Below are positions 30,142-38,885 of a DNA stretch of 64,000 nt, piece after piece (positions within the stretch are counted from its first letter, which is position 1; each line of letters begins with the position of its first letter). The notes under the pieces are model-generated. The model saw only the letters and a list, made by a program, of their open reading frames with translations. It searched no databases and had not been told where the DNA came from. The stretch comes from Rhodobacteraceae bacterium UBA6197 (GTDB lineage Bacteria; Pseudomonadota; Alphaproteobacteria; Rhodobacterales; Rhodobacteraceae), in contig DISZ01000015.1 in the NCBI GenBank assembly GCA_002422085.1, positions 1-64,000 on the forward strand, written 5' to 3'. The position numbers and the translations under genes were made by a program.

Positions 30142-31305
30142 ATGCCTGTCCTGAACCGAATCGCCGCCCTTGCCCCCGAGATGACGGCGTGGCGCCGCCA
30201 TCTGCACACGCACCCTGAACTGTCGTTCGACTGCTTTGAAACGGCGGCGTTCGTCGCCGCCCGATTGCGCGAATTCGGGGTTGATGAATTGCACGAAGGC
30301 ATCGCCAAGACCGGCATCGTGGCCATCATCAAGGGCCGCGCCGAGGGTCCGACCATCGGCCTGCGCGCCGATATGGACGCCTTGCCGATCGAGGAGATCA
30401 CCGGCGCCGACTATGCCTCGCAAAACCCCGGCAAGATGCATGCCTGCGGTCATGACGGGCATACCACCATGCTTCTGGGCGCGGCGAAATACCTGTGCGA
30501 GACGCGCAATTTCGCCGGTTCGGTGGCGCTGCTGTTCCAGCCCGCCGAGGAAGACGGTGGCGGCGGCGAGGCGATGGTGCAAGAAGGCGTGATGGAGCGT
30601 TTTGCCATTTCGCAGGTTTTCGGCATCCACAACGCGCCCAATATCCCGTTCGGACATTTCCACACCACACCTGGGCCGCTGATGGCGGCGGTGGATACGG
30701 CTTGGGTCCATATCACCGGCAAGGGCGGGCACGGTGCCACGCCGCATGACTGTGTCGATCCGATTCCGGCGATAACGGGCATGGTGGGGGCGCTGCAAAC
30801 CATCGTCAGCCGCAACATCTTTGCGCTGGACGAGCTGGTGATCTCGGTGACGCAGATCCATTCGGGCACCGCGTCGAACATCATCCCGGAAGAGGGCTGG
30901 TTCTGTGCCACGATCCGCAGTTTCACCCCCGAGGTGCGCAATCTGGCCGAGAAACGCTTTCACGAAATCGTCAATGGCCATGCCAGCGCCTACGGCGTCA
31001 GCGCCCGTATCACCTACGAGCGGGGCTACCCTCCGACCGTGAACGACGCCGCCAAGTCGGCCTTTGCCGCCGAGGTGGCCGCCGAGGTCTCGGGCGAGGC
31101 CGCCGTAAATGCCGATTCCGGCCGCGAAATGGGCGCTGAGGATTTTTCCTACATGCTCGAGGCGCGTCCGGGGGCCTATCTGTTTCTGGGGCAGGGGCCG
31201 GGCGCGGGCTTGCATCACCCGGCCTATGATTTCAACGATGACGTGGCCCCGGTCGGCGCCACGTTTTTCGCCCGTCTGGTAGAACGCGCGCAGCCGCTGT
31301 CTTGA
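30142..31305 (+). CDS. M20-family amidohydrolase (hippurate/N-acyl-amino-acid hydrolase-like)
   Basis: This 387-residue metal-dependent amidohydrolase has the motifs HLHTHPELSF, LRADMDALPI with ACGHDGHTTMLLGAA (metal-binding His and Asp), QPAEEDGGGGEAMVQEGVME (catalytic Glu pair) and LHHPAYDFND near the end. The dimerisation insert lies in the middle. Members hydrolyse hippurate, N-acetyl- or indole-acyl amino acids, and the exact substrate is unknown. It has no signal peptide. The start at 30142 follows GAGAAGAG. It is transcribed divergently from mazG. Confidence 0.87.
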   Translation: MPVLNRIAALAPEMTAWRRHLHTHPELSFDCFETAAFVAARLREFGVDELHEGIAKTGIVAIIKGRAEGPTIGLRADMDALPIEEITGADYASQNPGKMHACGHDGHTTMLLGAAKYLCETRNFAGSVALLFQPAEEDGGGGEAMVQEGVMERFAISQVFGIHNAPNIPFGHFHTTPGPLMAAVDTAWVHITGKGGHGATPHDCVDPIPAITGMVGALQTIVSRNIFALDELVISVTQIHSGTASNIIPEEGWFCATIRSFTPEVRNLAEKRFHEIVNGHASAYGVSARITYERGYPPTVNDAAKSAFAAEVAAEVSGEAAVNADSGREMGAEDFSYMLEARPGAYLFLGQGPGAGLHHPAYDFNDDVAPVGATFFARLVERAQPLS

Positions 31306-31330
31306 CGATGACACGGTAAGGCGGTTTTGC

Positions 31331-31415
31331 TTTCATCTTCGTTCAAATATCCCCGCCGGAGGCTCCCTCGGCATCGGCGGAAGCCTCCGGCGGGGATATT
31401 TGGGCGAAGATGAAA
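31331..31415. repeat. Intergenic palindrome, copy a (terminator-like)
   Basis: Arms of 34 bases (31331-31364 and 31382-31415) pair with two mismatches around a 17-base loop. The arm contains CAAATATCCCCGCCGGAGGC. It lies after the M20 gene and before yajC, where it could end transcription. It is the best member of a repeat family scattered through the right half of the window. Confidence 0.85.
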
Positions 31416-31562
31416 ACCGGGTGAACTGTTCTTGAACTGGCCGTTCAATGGGGGCGAGCGCCTTGCCAAGGGACGGGGGCGCAGGTAGGGTGCCGCGCGA
31501 AATGCGGGCCCATGGTCCGCCAAGACACCGGGCCGGAGGCCCCAAAGACAAAGGACTAGCCC

Positions 31563-31901
31563 ATGTTCGCTACCCCCGCTTACGCTCAGGCCGCCGGTGG
31601 CGCCGGTGGAGTCGCCGCCTTCGGCCAGTTCATCCCGCTGATCCTGATCTTTGCGATCATGTATTTCCTGTTGATCCGCCCGCAACAGAAGAAAGCCAAG
31701 GAACACCGCGCCATGGTCGAGGCCCTGCGTCGCGGCGATCAGGTCATCACCCAAGGCGGGATTATCGGCAAGGTCAGCCATGTGCGTGAAGATGGCGAGG
31801 TCGAGGTCGAAATCGCTACTGGCGTCAAGGTGCGCGTGGTCAAGTCGACGATCACCACGGTGTTGTCGAAGACCGAACCTGCCGCCGCCAATTCGAACTG
31901 A
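31563..31901 (+). CDS. yajC: Preprotein translocase subunit YajC
   Basis: The 112-residue inner-membrane protein has one transmembrane helix (FIPLILIFAIMYFLLIRPQQ) followed by KKAKEHRAMVEALRRGDQVI and the conserved TQGGIIGKV turn. It joins SecDF as an accessory of the SecYEG channel. It is followed by secD after 8 bases, the usual yajC-secD-secF order. Confidence 0.95.
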   Translation: MFATPAYAQAAGGAGGVAAFGQFIPLILIFAIMYFLLIRPQQKKAKEHRAMVEALRRGDQVITQGGIIGKVSHVREDGEVEVEIATGVKVRVVKSTITTVLSKTEPAAANSN

Positions 31902-31909
31902 GTTTACCC

Positions 31910-33565
31910 ATGTTGAACATTTCCCTGTGGAAGCGGGTCCTGATTCTCGGAGTCTGTCTCTTCGGGATCGTGACGGCTGCGCCCAACCTGTTTTATGGAC
32001 GGGTCGAGTCGCATAACGATGCCGTGTCGGCGGCCGAGAAGGCCGGGTTTGAAACCCCGGAACAGGCGGCTGCACGGGCGAAATGGCCCGGTTTTCTGCC
32101 CTCCGGGCTGGTCAATCTGGGGCTCGATCTGCGCGGTGGTGCACATCTTCTGGCCGAAGTGCATGTCACGGATGTCTACAAGGCGCGGATGGACGCGCTT
32201 TGGCCAGAGGCCCGCGATGCGGTGCGCAAGGCCGCAGGCACGGCGCGCCGTGCGCCGTCAAGTCCGGACACATTGCGCATCAGCGTGGGCGATCCGACAA
32301 AGCTGGCCGAGGCCGTCGCGGCGGTGAACGCGCTGGCAACCCCGGTGGTCAGCGTGACCGGCATCGGTCAGAGCGACATTACCGTGGTCGGCGAGGACAA
32401 TCAGGTCGTGATCGGCCTGTCCGAGGCCGAACGTGCCGCCACCGACGATCGCACCATGCAACAAAGCCTCGAGATCATTCGACGCCGGGTCGATGAGGTC
32501 GGCACCCGCGAACCGACGATCCAACGCCAGGGCGCTGACCGGATCTTGATTCAGGTGCCCGGCATCGGTTCGGCGGAAGAGCTGAAGACGATCATTGGCA
32601 CCACCGCCAAGCTGACCTTTCACCCGGTTCTGGGGCGCGGCTCGAACGCCGACGCCAATCCCGGCGTGGGCAATGTGATCTACCCGTCGCTGGACCAGAA
32701 GGATGTCTATTATACGCTGGACGCGACCCCGGTGGTCAGCGGCGACGAACTGGTCGATGCGCGCCCCGACTTTGACAGCAATGGCCGCCCGGCGGTGGCG
32801 TTTCGCTTCAACACCACCGGCGCGCGCAAGTTCGGCGACTATACGGCGGCGAACATCGGGCAGTTGTTCGCCATCGTGCTGGACAAGGAAGTGATCTCGG
32901 CCCCGGAGATACAAAGCCATATCCCCGGCGGTTCGGGCATCATCACCGGCAACTTCACCGTTGAAAGCTCGACCAATCTTGCGGTGTTGCTGCGTGCCGG
33001 CGCCTTGCCCGCCAAGATGACCTTTCTGGAAGAGCGCACGATCGGCCCCGAACTTGGTCAGGACAGCATCGACGCGGGCCGCATCGCGGCGCTGGTCGGC
33101 ATGGCTGCGGTGGTATTTTTCATGATCGCCTGCTACGGGCTGTTTGGCACCTTTGCCACCGTGGCGCTGGGGATCAACGTCGCCCTGATCTTCGGGATCT
33201 TGTCGATGATCGGCGGCACGCTGACGCTGCCGGGGATCGCCGGGATCGTGCTGACGATCGGCATGGCGGTTGACGCCAATGTGCTGGTCTTTGAACGTAT
33301 CCGGGAAGAGCTGAAAACCGCCAAAGGCCCGGCCCGCGCGATTGAGCTGGGGTACGAAAGGGCGATGTCGGCAATTGTCGATGCCAATATCACCACCTTC
33401 ATCACCGCCGTCATCCTGTTCGTGGCGGGCTCGGGCCCGGTGCGCGGTTTTGCGGTGACGCTGGCGGTGGGGATCCTGACCTCGGTCTTCACCGCGATCT
33501 TCGTGACGCGGCTGATGATCGTGCTCTGGTTCGCGCGCGCGCGTCCGAAAACCATTATCGTATAA
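31910..33565 (+). CDS. secD: Protein-export membrane protein SecD
   Basis: This 551-residue protein uses the proton gradient to help release translocated proteins. It has one amino-terminal helix, a large periplasmic region starting with the SecD motif LGLDLRGGAHLLAEVHV, then the P1-head domain, and five carboxy-terminal helices with the conserved GMAVDANVLVFERIREEL (D-x-N transport motif). Length and order fit alphaproteobacterial SecD. It is 10 bases upstream of secF and certainly in one operon with it. Confidence 0.96.
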   Translation: MLNISLWKRVLILGVCLFGIVTAAPNLFYGRVESHNDAVSAAEKAGFETPEQAAARAKWPGFLPSGLVNLGLDLRGGAHLLAEVHVTDVYKARMDALWPEARDAVRKAAGTARRAPSSPDTLRISVGDPTKLAEAVAAVNALATPVVSVTGIGQSDITVVGEDNQVVIGLSEAERAATDDRTMQQSLEIIRRRVDEVGTREPTIQRQGADRILIQVPGIGSAEELKTIIGTTAKLTFHPVLGRGSNADANPGVGNVIYPSLDQKDVYYTLDATPVVSGDELVDARPDFDSNGRPAVAFRFNTTGARKFGDYTAANIGQLFAIVLDKEVISAPEIQSHIPGGSGIITGNFTVESSTNLAVLLRAGALPAKMTFLEERTIGPELGQDSIDAGRIAALVGMAAVVFFMIACYGLFGTFATVALGINVALIFGILSMIGGTLTLPGIAGIVLTIGMAVDANVLVFERIREELKTAKGPARAIELGYERAMSAIVDANITTFITAVILFVAGSGPVRGFAVTLAVGILTSVFTAIFVTRLMIVLWFARARPKTIIV

Positions 33566-33575
33566 GGGGATAGAC

Positions 33576-34592
33576 ATGGCATTCCGTCTGAAACTGGTCC
33601 CCGATACCACCCATCTGGACTTTTTCCGCCACGCTTGGGCGACCTTCGGCGCCTCGATGGCGATGGTCGTGGCCTCGGTAATCCTGGTCGTGACGATGGG
33701 GCTCAACTTCGGCATCGATTTTCGCGGCGGCACCACGATCCGCACCGAGTCGACGGGCGCGGTCGATGTTGGCGCCTATCGTGCCGCGATCGCGCCTCTT
33801 GGGCTGGGGGATGTGTCGATCACCGAGGTGTTCGACCCGACCTTCGCCGCCGACAAGCACGTCGCCATGATCCGCATCCAGGCGCAAGAGGGTGCCGAAA
33901 GCGTCACCCCCGAGCTGATTGCCAGCGTCGAGACGGCGCTGCACGGGGTCGATGAAACGATCAGCTTTCCCTCGGTGGAATCGGTCGGCCCCAAGGTCTC
34001 GGGCGAGCTGATAAAGACCGCGGTGCTGGCGGTCGTCGGGGCGACGCTGGCGATTCTGGCCTATATCTGGCTGCGGTTCGAATGGCAGTTTGCGGTCGGT
34101 GCCGTGGTTGCGCTGATCCATGACGTGACCGTTACCGTCGGCATTTTCGCGCTGTTCCAGCTCAAGTTCGATCTGACGATCATCGCGGCACTGCTGACGA
34201 TCTTGGGCTATTCGATCAACGATACCGTGGTGGTCTTTGACCGGCTTCGCGAAAACCTGGTCAAATTCAAGACCATGCCGTTGCGCGATGTGATGAACCT
34301 GTCGGTCAACGAGACGCTGTCGCGCACCGTGATGACCTCGGGCACGACGCTGATCGCGCTGATCGCGCTTTTGGTGCTGGGGGGCGATGTGATCCGCGGC
34401 TTTGTCTTTGCGATGACATGGGGCGTGGTGGTGGGGACTTATTCCTCGGTCTTCGTGGCCAAGAACGTGGTGCTGTTCCTCGGCGTGAACCGCGATCCCA
34501 AGAAGAAAAACGACGGTGACGCGAAGTTCTTTACCGAGAAACTGCCCGACGCCCCGGTCAAGACCCCGGCTGCCCAAAATGCCGCTGATTGA
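33576..34592 (+). CDS. secF: Protein-export membrane protein SecF
   Basis: This 338-residue partner of SecD has the FGIDFRGGTTIRTES periplasmic motif, a short first periplasmic domain and helices containing the SecF signature LTILGYSINDTVVVFDRLRE. A GGGGA ribosome site precedes the ATG. The 3' end overlaps the next small gene by 14 bases. Confidence 0.96.
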   Translation: MAFRLKLVPDTTHLDFFRHAWATFGASMAMVVASVILVVTMGLNFGIDFRGGTTIRTESTGAVDVGAYRAAIAPLGLGDVSITEVFDPTFAADKHVAMIRIQAQEGAESVTPELIASVETALHGVDETISFPSVESVGPKVSGELIKTAVLAVVGATLAILAYIWLRFEWQFAVGAVVALIHDVTVTVGIFALFQLKFDLTIIAALLTILGYSINDTVVVFDRLRENLVKFKTMPLRDVMNLSVNETLSRTVMTSGTTLIALIALLVLGGDVIRGFVFAMTWGVVVGTYSSVFVAKNVVLFLGVNRDPKKKNDGDAKFFTEKLPDAPVKTPAAQNAAD

Positions 34593-34956
34593 GACAAATT
34601 TCGGCTCGGCCCTGCCGATCGACGGCTATGGGCCCGGGTTTTTCCGGGTCGGTGGGGTGGTCTACCCGGGCGGAATCGTGATCCGTGCTCAAGGTCTGGT
34701 CGGCTGGGAGGGCTACGCCGACCGAGCCCCGCTCTTGGCACTGTCGGGAGAGATTGATGTGCTGTTCATCGGCACCGGCCCCGAGATCGCCCATCTGCCG
34801 CGCGACCTGATCGCGGCGCTGGAACAGGCGGGGCTGATGGCGGAACCCATGGCCACACCGTCGGCCGCGCGCACCTACAACGTGCTTCTGTCCGAAGGGC
34901 GTCGCGTGGCCGCGGCACTTTTGCCCATGCCCGGCACCCCGGTTCCCGCGGCCTGA
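34579..34956 (+). CDS. Mth938-like domain protein (DUF498)
   Basis: The 125-residue protein has the single-domain Mth938/NDUFAF3-like fold. GPGFFRVGGVVYPGGIVI, LLALSGEIDVLFIGTGPEI and EPMATPSAARTYNVLLSEGR are the typical segments, the last being the T-x-x-A-x-x-Y-N-x-L motif. The function is unclear in bacteria; the mitochondrial relative assists complex I assembly. The start at 34579 overlaps the secF end, and the location after secF is common in Rhodobacteraceae. Confidence 0.85.
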   Translation: MPLIETNFGSALPIDGYGPGFFRVGGVVYPGGIVIRAQGLVGWEGYADRAPLLALSGEIDVLFIGTGPEIAHLPRDLIAALEQAGLMAEPMATPSAARTYNVLLSEGRRVAAALLPMPGTPVPAA

Positions 34957-34994
34957 GGGCTTTCGGTCTGCCCGGCAATGGGTTAGAGGGGGAC

Positions 34995-35627
34995 ATGAAC
35001 GTGCTTTCTGTCTTGGATCTTGCGGTGTCCCGTGGCGGGCAGCCTGTGCTGGAGGGGGTGAATTTCACCCTCCAATCCGGCCGCGCGCTGGTGTTGCGCG
35101 GCCCCAATGGCATTGGCAAGACCACCTTGCTGCGCACGCTCGCGGGGTTGCAACCTGCGTTGCAGGGCAGCATCTCGGCGCCACCCGACTCCATGGCCTA
35201 TGCTGCCCATGCCGACGGGCTGAAAGCCACGCTGACCGTGACCGAAAATCTGCGCTTCTGGGCCTCGATTTATGGCACGGGCGACGTGATCCCGGTGCTG
35301 AGGGCGATGAATCTCGACGCCTTGGCCGGCCGGGCCGCGATGAGCCTGTCGGCGGGACAAAAGCGCCGCCTTGGTCTTGCGCGGCTTTTGGTGACCGGGC
35401 GCCCGTTCTGGGTGCTGGATGAGCCGACCGTATCGCTGGATGCGGCCTCTGTCGCGCTGTTTGCCGCCGCCGTGCGCAAACATCTGGCGGCGGGAGGGGC
35501 CGCGCTGATGGCGACCCATATCGACCTTGGCATCGACGAGGCCGAGATCCTTGATCTGGGTCCCTTCAAGGCGCGCACGCCCGAGGCCGGGGGCATTGTC
35601 GGCGGCTTTGACGAGGCCTTCACATGA
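34995..35627 (+). CDS. ccmA: Heme exporter ATP-binding protein CcmA
   Basis: This 210-residue ABC ATPase of cytochrome c maturation has Walker A GPNGIGKTTLLR, the LSAGQKRRLGLARLL signature, Walker B FWVLDEPTVSLD and the switch His in ATHIDLG. With CcmB and CcmC it releases holo-CcmE from its heme-loading complex. GAGGGGGAC precedes the ATG. The usual tight link to ccmB is broken here by a 142-base spacer carrying the intergenic palindrome. Confidence 0.94.
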   Translation: MNVLSVLDLAVSRGGQPVLEGVNFTLQSGRALVLRGPNGIGKTTLLRTLAGLQPALQGSISAPPDSMAYAAHADGLKATLTVTENLRFWASIYGTGDVIPVLRAMNLDALAGRAAMSLSAGQKRRLGLARLLVTGRPFWVLDEPTVSLDAASVALFAAAVRKHLAAGGAALMATHIDLGIDEAEILDLGPFKARTPEAGGIVGGFDEAFT

Positions 35628-35655
35628 GCGCACGCGCCATTGGCTGGGGTGGAAC

Positions 35656-35740
35656 GCTCCGCGGGGGATATTTTCGCGAAGCTGAAAGTGGCAGCGCCTG
35701 CCTTTTCATCTTTGTTTCAAATATCCCCGCCGGAGGCTCC
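35656..35740. repeat. Intergenic palindrome, copy b, inside the ccm operon
   Basis: Two half-units face away from each other: CGCTCCGCGGGGGATATTTT with GAAGCTGAAA on the left, and TTTCATCTTTG with CAAATATCCCCGCCGGAGGC on the right. It fills most of the ccmA-ccmB gap. In an RNA the halves could pair, so it may weaken read-through within the operon. Confidence 0.75.
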
Positions 35741-35769
35741 AACGGTTTTCGCTGCACGAGGGCTCCAGC

Positions 35770-36426
35770 ATGATCGCACTTCTGATCCGGGATCTGCGTC
35801 TGGCGGTGCGGGCGGGTGGCGGCTTTGGGCTGGGGCTCGCGTTCTTCCTGATCGTGACCACGCTGGTGCCGTTCGGGGTCGGCCCCGAGGGCGGCACGTT
35901 GGCGCGGATCGCGCCGGGGATCTTGTGGGTCGGGGCATTGTTGGCCTGTCTGCTGTCGCTGGACCGGATCTTTGCGCTGGATTTCGAGGATGGGTCTCTG
36001 GATCTGTTGGCGACGGCACCGATTCCGCTGGAAGGGGTGGTGACCATCAAGGCACTGGCGCATTGGATCACGACGGGTCTGCCTCTGGTATTGGCCGCAC
36101 CGGTCTTTGGGGTGCTCTTGCATCTGCCGGCGGCGGGGTATGTCTGGCTTGTGGTTTCGTTGGCGCTGGGGACGCCGGCGCTGTCGGTGCTGGGCACCTT
36201 TGGGGCGGCGCTGACGGTCGGGCTGAAGCGGGGCGGGCTTTTGCTGTCGCTGCTGGTCTTGCCGCTCTATGTGCCGACGCTGATCTTTGGCGCCGAACTG
36301 GTGCGGCGGGGCGCCTCGGGGATGCAGACCGATACCGCGCTTTTGATGCTGGCCGGGATCACCGCCGCCGCCGTGGCGCTGGTGCCATTTGCCTCGGCCG
36401 CCGCGATCCGCGTCAATCTGCGCTAG
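35770..36426 (+). CDS. ccmB: Heme exporter membrane protein CcmB
   Basis: The 218-residue protein has six hydrophobic helices and the CcmB hallmarks FFLIVTTLVPFGVGPE near the start and LDRIFALDFEDGSLDLLATA after the second helix. It forms the ABC complex with CcmA and CcmC. It begins 142 bases after ccmA because of the inserted palindrome. Confidence 0.94.
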   Translation: MIALLIRDLRLAVRAGGGFGLGLAFFLIVTTLVPFGVGPEGGTLARIAPGILWVGALLACLLSLDRIFALDFEDGSLDLLATAPIPLEGVVTIKALAHWITTGLPLVLAAPVFGVLLHLPAAGYVWLVVSLALGTPALSVLGTFGAALTVGLKRGGLLLSLLVLPLYVPTLIFGAELVRRGASGMQTDTALLMLAGITAAAVALVPFASAAAIRVNLR

Positions 36427-36490
36427 AGAATTTTCCCGCTGACGTGATAGTGAGTTGATCGCGCGAACAGAAAGAAAGTAGCCAGAGAAC

Positions 36491-37219
36491 ATGTCGATCT
36501 GGGAATATGCCAATCCGAAGAAATTCATGCAAACCTCGTCCTGGGCGTTGCCTTGGGTGACGGGATTGGCAGTGGTCGCCCTATTCGGAGGGCTGATCTG
36601 GGGCTTTTTCTTTACGCCGGACGACTACAAGCAGGGCTCGACCGTCAAGATCATCTATATCCACGTCCCCTCGGCAATGATGGCGATCAACATCTGGGTA
36701 ATGATGTTGGTGACCTCGTTGATCTGGCTGGTCCGGCGCCACCATGTTTCGGCGCTGGCCGCGAAGGCCGCGGCGCCTGTGGGCATGGTGATGACGTTGA
36801 TCGCGCTGTTCACCGGCGCGATCTGGGGCCAGCCGATGTGGGGCACGTGGTGGGAATGGGATCCGCGTCTGACCTCTTTCCTGATCCTGTTTCTGTTCTA
36901 TCTGGGCTACATGGCGCTTTGGGAGGCGATCGACAACCCGGACACGGCCGCCGATCTGACCGGGGTTCTGTGTCTTGTCGGCTCGGTCTTTGCGCTGCTC
37001 AGCCGCTATGCGGTGAACTTCTGGAATCAGGGGCTGCATCAGGGCGCCAGCCTGTCGCTGGATGAAAAGGAAAACGTGGCGGATGTGTTCTGGTATCCGC
37101 TGTTGCTGTGTATCGCGGGGTTCATCCTGCTGTTTGTGACGCTGGTGCTGATCCGCACCCGGACCGAGATCCGCGCTCGCCGTCTGGCGGCGCTTGAATC
37201 GCGCGAAAGGATGGCCTGA
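36491..37219 (+). CDS. ccmC: Heme handling protein CcmC
   Basis: The 242-residue protein has six transmembrane helices and the tryptophan-rich periplasmic motif WGTWWEWDPRLTSFLILF, which binds heme for transfer to CcmE. Conserved His residues flank it (YIHVPSAMMAIN before, WNQGLHQGAS after). Its TGA stop shares a base with the ccmD ATG (TGATG). Confidence 0.95.
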   Translation: MSIWEYANPKKFMQTSSWALPWVTGLAVVALFGGLIWGFFFTPDDYKQGSTVKIIYIHVPSAMMAINIWVMMLVTSLIWLVRRHHVSALAAKAAAPVGMVMTLIALFTGAIWGQPMWGTWWEWDPRLTSFLILFLFYLGYMALWEAIDNPDTAADLTGVLCLVGSVFALLSRYAVNFWNQGLHQGASLSLDEKENVADVFWYPLLLCIAGFILLFVTLVLIRTRTEIRARRLAALESRERMA

Positions 37220-37377
37220 TGCCCGATCTTGGCAAATATGCCGGTGCGGTGACCGGGGCTTACGGAGTGACCATCGTCCTCATCCTTGCAATCGTCGGGC
37301 TGTCGCTGTGGCGCTCGGCCCGTGTCAAACGCGCGCTTGAAGCGCAGGAGGCCCGGATGGGGCGCAAGAATGGCTAA
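37219..37377 (+). CDS. ccmD: Heme exporter accessory protein CcmD
   Basis: The 52-residue protein begins MPDLGKYAGAVTGAYGVTIV. A single helix (VTGAYGVTIVLILAIVGLSL) is followed by a basic cytoplasmic tail (RSARVKRALEAQEARMGRKN), the standard CcmD layout. It stabilises CcmC-CcmE interaction. It overlaps ccmC by one base and ccmG by eight. Confidence 0.93.
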   Translation: MPDLGKYAGAVTGAYGVTIVLILAIVGLSLWRSARVKRALEAQEARMGRKNG

Positions 37378-37912
37378 AGTTTCGCTGATGGTGCTGCCGC
37401 CGATCATTTTTGCCGGTCTGGCGGGGATGTTCCTGTGGGGGATGGGGCGCGAAGATCCGCGCCAGTTGCCCTCGGCGCTGGCCGGCAAAGAGGCGCCGAT
37501 GGTGCAGATCACCCCCTTGGGCGATGCGGCAACCTTTTCCGACGCCAGCCTGCACGACGGACAGGTCAAGCTGGTGAACTTCTGGGCCAGCTGGTGCGCG
37601 CCGTGCCGGGTCGAACACCCCAATCTCAAGGCCTTGGCCGATCAGGGCGTGCAGATCATGGGCGTGAACTACAAGGATACCGACGCCAAGGCGCTTGGCT
37701 TTCTGGCCGAGCTGGGCAACCCCTATACCGCGATCGGGGCCGATCAATCGGGCCGGATGGGGCTGGAATGGGGCGTCTATGGTGTGCCGGAGACCTTTGT
37801 TGTCGATGGTCAGGGCAAGATCCTTTATCGCTTTGCCGGCCCGGTCACCCAGCGCGTGATCGACAAGGATCTGCGCCCGCTGCTGGGGTCGGTTTTGCCC
37901 GCAAAACCTTGA
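37370..37912 (+). CDS. ccmG: Thiol:disulfide interchange protein CcmG (DsbE)
   Basis: The 180-residue membrane-anchored thioredoxin-fold protein has one amino-terminal helix (LMVLPPIIFAGLAGMFLWG), the active site FWASWCAPCRVEHP and the cis-Pro loop YGVPETFVVDG. It keeps apocytochrome c cysteines reduced for heme attachment. The ATG at 37370 overlaps the ccmD end. The stop codon overlaps the -35 box of the next gene's promoter. Confidence 0.95.
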   Translation: MAKVSLMVLPPIIFAGLAGMFLWGMGREDPRQLPSALAGKEAPMVQITPLGDAATFSDASLHDGQVKLVNFWASWCAPCRVEHPNLKALADQGVQIMGVNYKDTDAKALGFLAELGNPYTAIGADQSGRMGLEWGVYGVPETFVVDGQGKILYRFAGPVTQRVIDKDLRPLLGSVLPAKP

Positions 37913-37944
37913 CAGCCACACATTCTGGCGTATATTAGCGTCAG
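37909..37944 (+). promoter_or_regulatory. Sigma-70-type promoter with candidate operator for the RES-Xre module
   Basis: TTGACA (37909-37914), a 16-base spacer and TATATT (37931-37936) form a near-consensus promoter 25 bases upstream of the antitoxin ATG. An inverted repeat CTGGCG-N8-CGTCAG (37925-37944, pairing CTGNCG with CGNCAG) straddles the -10 box and is a natural site for autorepression by the antitoxin. Confidence 0.65.
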
Positions 37945-37960
37945 GATATGTGAGGTTTTC

Positions 37961-38311
37961 ATGAACATTGCCGCATTCTCTGAAAACGCCCTGTTTTCCC
38001 CCCGGCTTCTGGCCGAGGCGTTGCGCACCTCGCAAGACGAGGTCGCGCGGACGCTGGGGCTTGGCCGTGATGCGATCGCGCGCAAGGACCGCTTGGCCTC
38101 GGTCAAGACCCAGACCCGGCTGCGCGAACTGGTCGAGATTCTCAACCGGATCGAGCCGCGCTTTGGTTCGGCGCTGCTGGCCTATGCGTGGTTTCGCTCA
38201 GAACCGCTGGCCGGTTTCGGCGGCCAAAGCGCGATGGCGCTGGTGCGCGAAGGGCAGGCGGGGGCGGTGATGGATTACCTCGACGCGGTGGATGATGGCG
38301 TCTTCGCCTGA
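37961..38311 (+). CDS. Antitoxin of the RES-Xre family (DUF2384/MbcA-ParS type)
   Basis: This 116-residue protein has a Xre-like amino-terminal HTH (LRTSQDEVARTLGLGRDAIA) and the carboxy-terminal toxin-binding domain recognised by RELVEILNRIEPRFGSALLA and WFRSEPLAGFGGQSAMALVR. Such antitoxins neutralise the RES toxin and repress their own promoter. The stop overlaps the toxin start region by 20 bases, the normal order for this family. Confidence 0.9.
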   Translation: MNIAAFSENALFSPRLLAEALRTSQDEVARTLGLGRDAIARKDRLASVKTQTRLRELVEILNRIEPRFGSALLAYAWFRSEPLAGFGGQSAMALVREGQAGAVMDYLDAVDDGVFA

Positions 38312-38813
38312 ACCGGCGCTGCGCTGGCGCGGCCTGCTATATCGCGCGTTGAACCCTCGCTGGGCCGCCGAACCGCTTTCGGGCGAGGGCGCGCGCCGCC
38401 ATGGTGGCCGCTTCAACCGCCCCGGACGGCCCGCGCTTTACACCTCGACCCATATCCTGACCGCGCTGCGCGAGGCCGGGCAGGTCGGTGAGCCACTGCA
38501 ACCCACGACGCTGGTGTCCTATAGCGCCGATCTGTGGCCGATCTTCGATGCGACCGATCCGGTGGCACAGAGCAGCCGCGGCTTGACCGCCGAGGCCTTG
38601 GCCGCCGATGACTGGCGCCTGACGATGATGCGCGACGGTGTCGCGCCGACCCAGACGCTCGCCGAAACCCTGATCGGCGAGGGCTACGCGGGGCTCTTGA
38701 CCCCCAGCTATGCGCGAGGCGCCCGCCCGGACGCCACCAATCTGGTGCTGTGGCGCTGGGGCGGCGGGCAGACCAGACTGACACTGAATGACCACGACCA
38801 CCGGCTTGGCTGA
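38292..38813 (+). CDS. RES-domain toxin (NAD-consuming family)
   Basis: The 173-residue protein has the RES core: LYRALNPRWAAEPLSGEGAR, then HGGRFNRPGRPALYTSTHIL and TALREAG, containing the conserved Arg, Tyr and Glu expected at the active site. Later, TNLVLWRW closes the domain. RES toxins such as MbcT degrade NAD+, by phosphorolysis in the best-studied case. The start is ATG 38292 or 38295, inside the antitoxin gene. The pair sits in the core chromosome between ccmG and acnA. Confidence 0.88.
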   Translation: MMASSPEPALRWRGLLYRALNPRWAAEPLSGEGARRHGGRFNRPGRPALYTSTHILTALREAGQVGEPLQPTTLVSYSADLWPIFDATDPVAQSSRGLTAEALAADDWRLTMMRDGVAPTQTLAETLIGEGYAGLLTPSYARGARPDATNLVLWRWGGGQTRLTLNDHDHRLG

Positions 38814-38818
38814 TCGCG

Positions 38819-38868
38819 CCTTCAACTTCGTAAAAATATCCCGGGGGCGCGGGGGCAGCGCCCCCGCC
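38819..38868. repeat. Variant intergenic repeat, copy c
   Basis: TTCAACTTCGTAAAAATATC and a following GGGGGCGC/GCGCCCCC stem resemble the palindrome family but lack the CCGCCGGAGGC part. It directly follows the toxin gene and could terminate it. Confidence 0.45.
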
Positions 38869-38885
38869 ATCAGTCCCGACATGCG

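Noticed and set aside
28448..30154. 568-codon frame overlapping the TauE permease and mazG
   Set aside because: It covers the +1 frame of one real gene and the antisense of another; no domain is recognisable.
32258..33745. 495-codon frame antisense to secD
   Set aside because: It is the complement shadow of secD.
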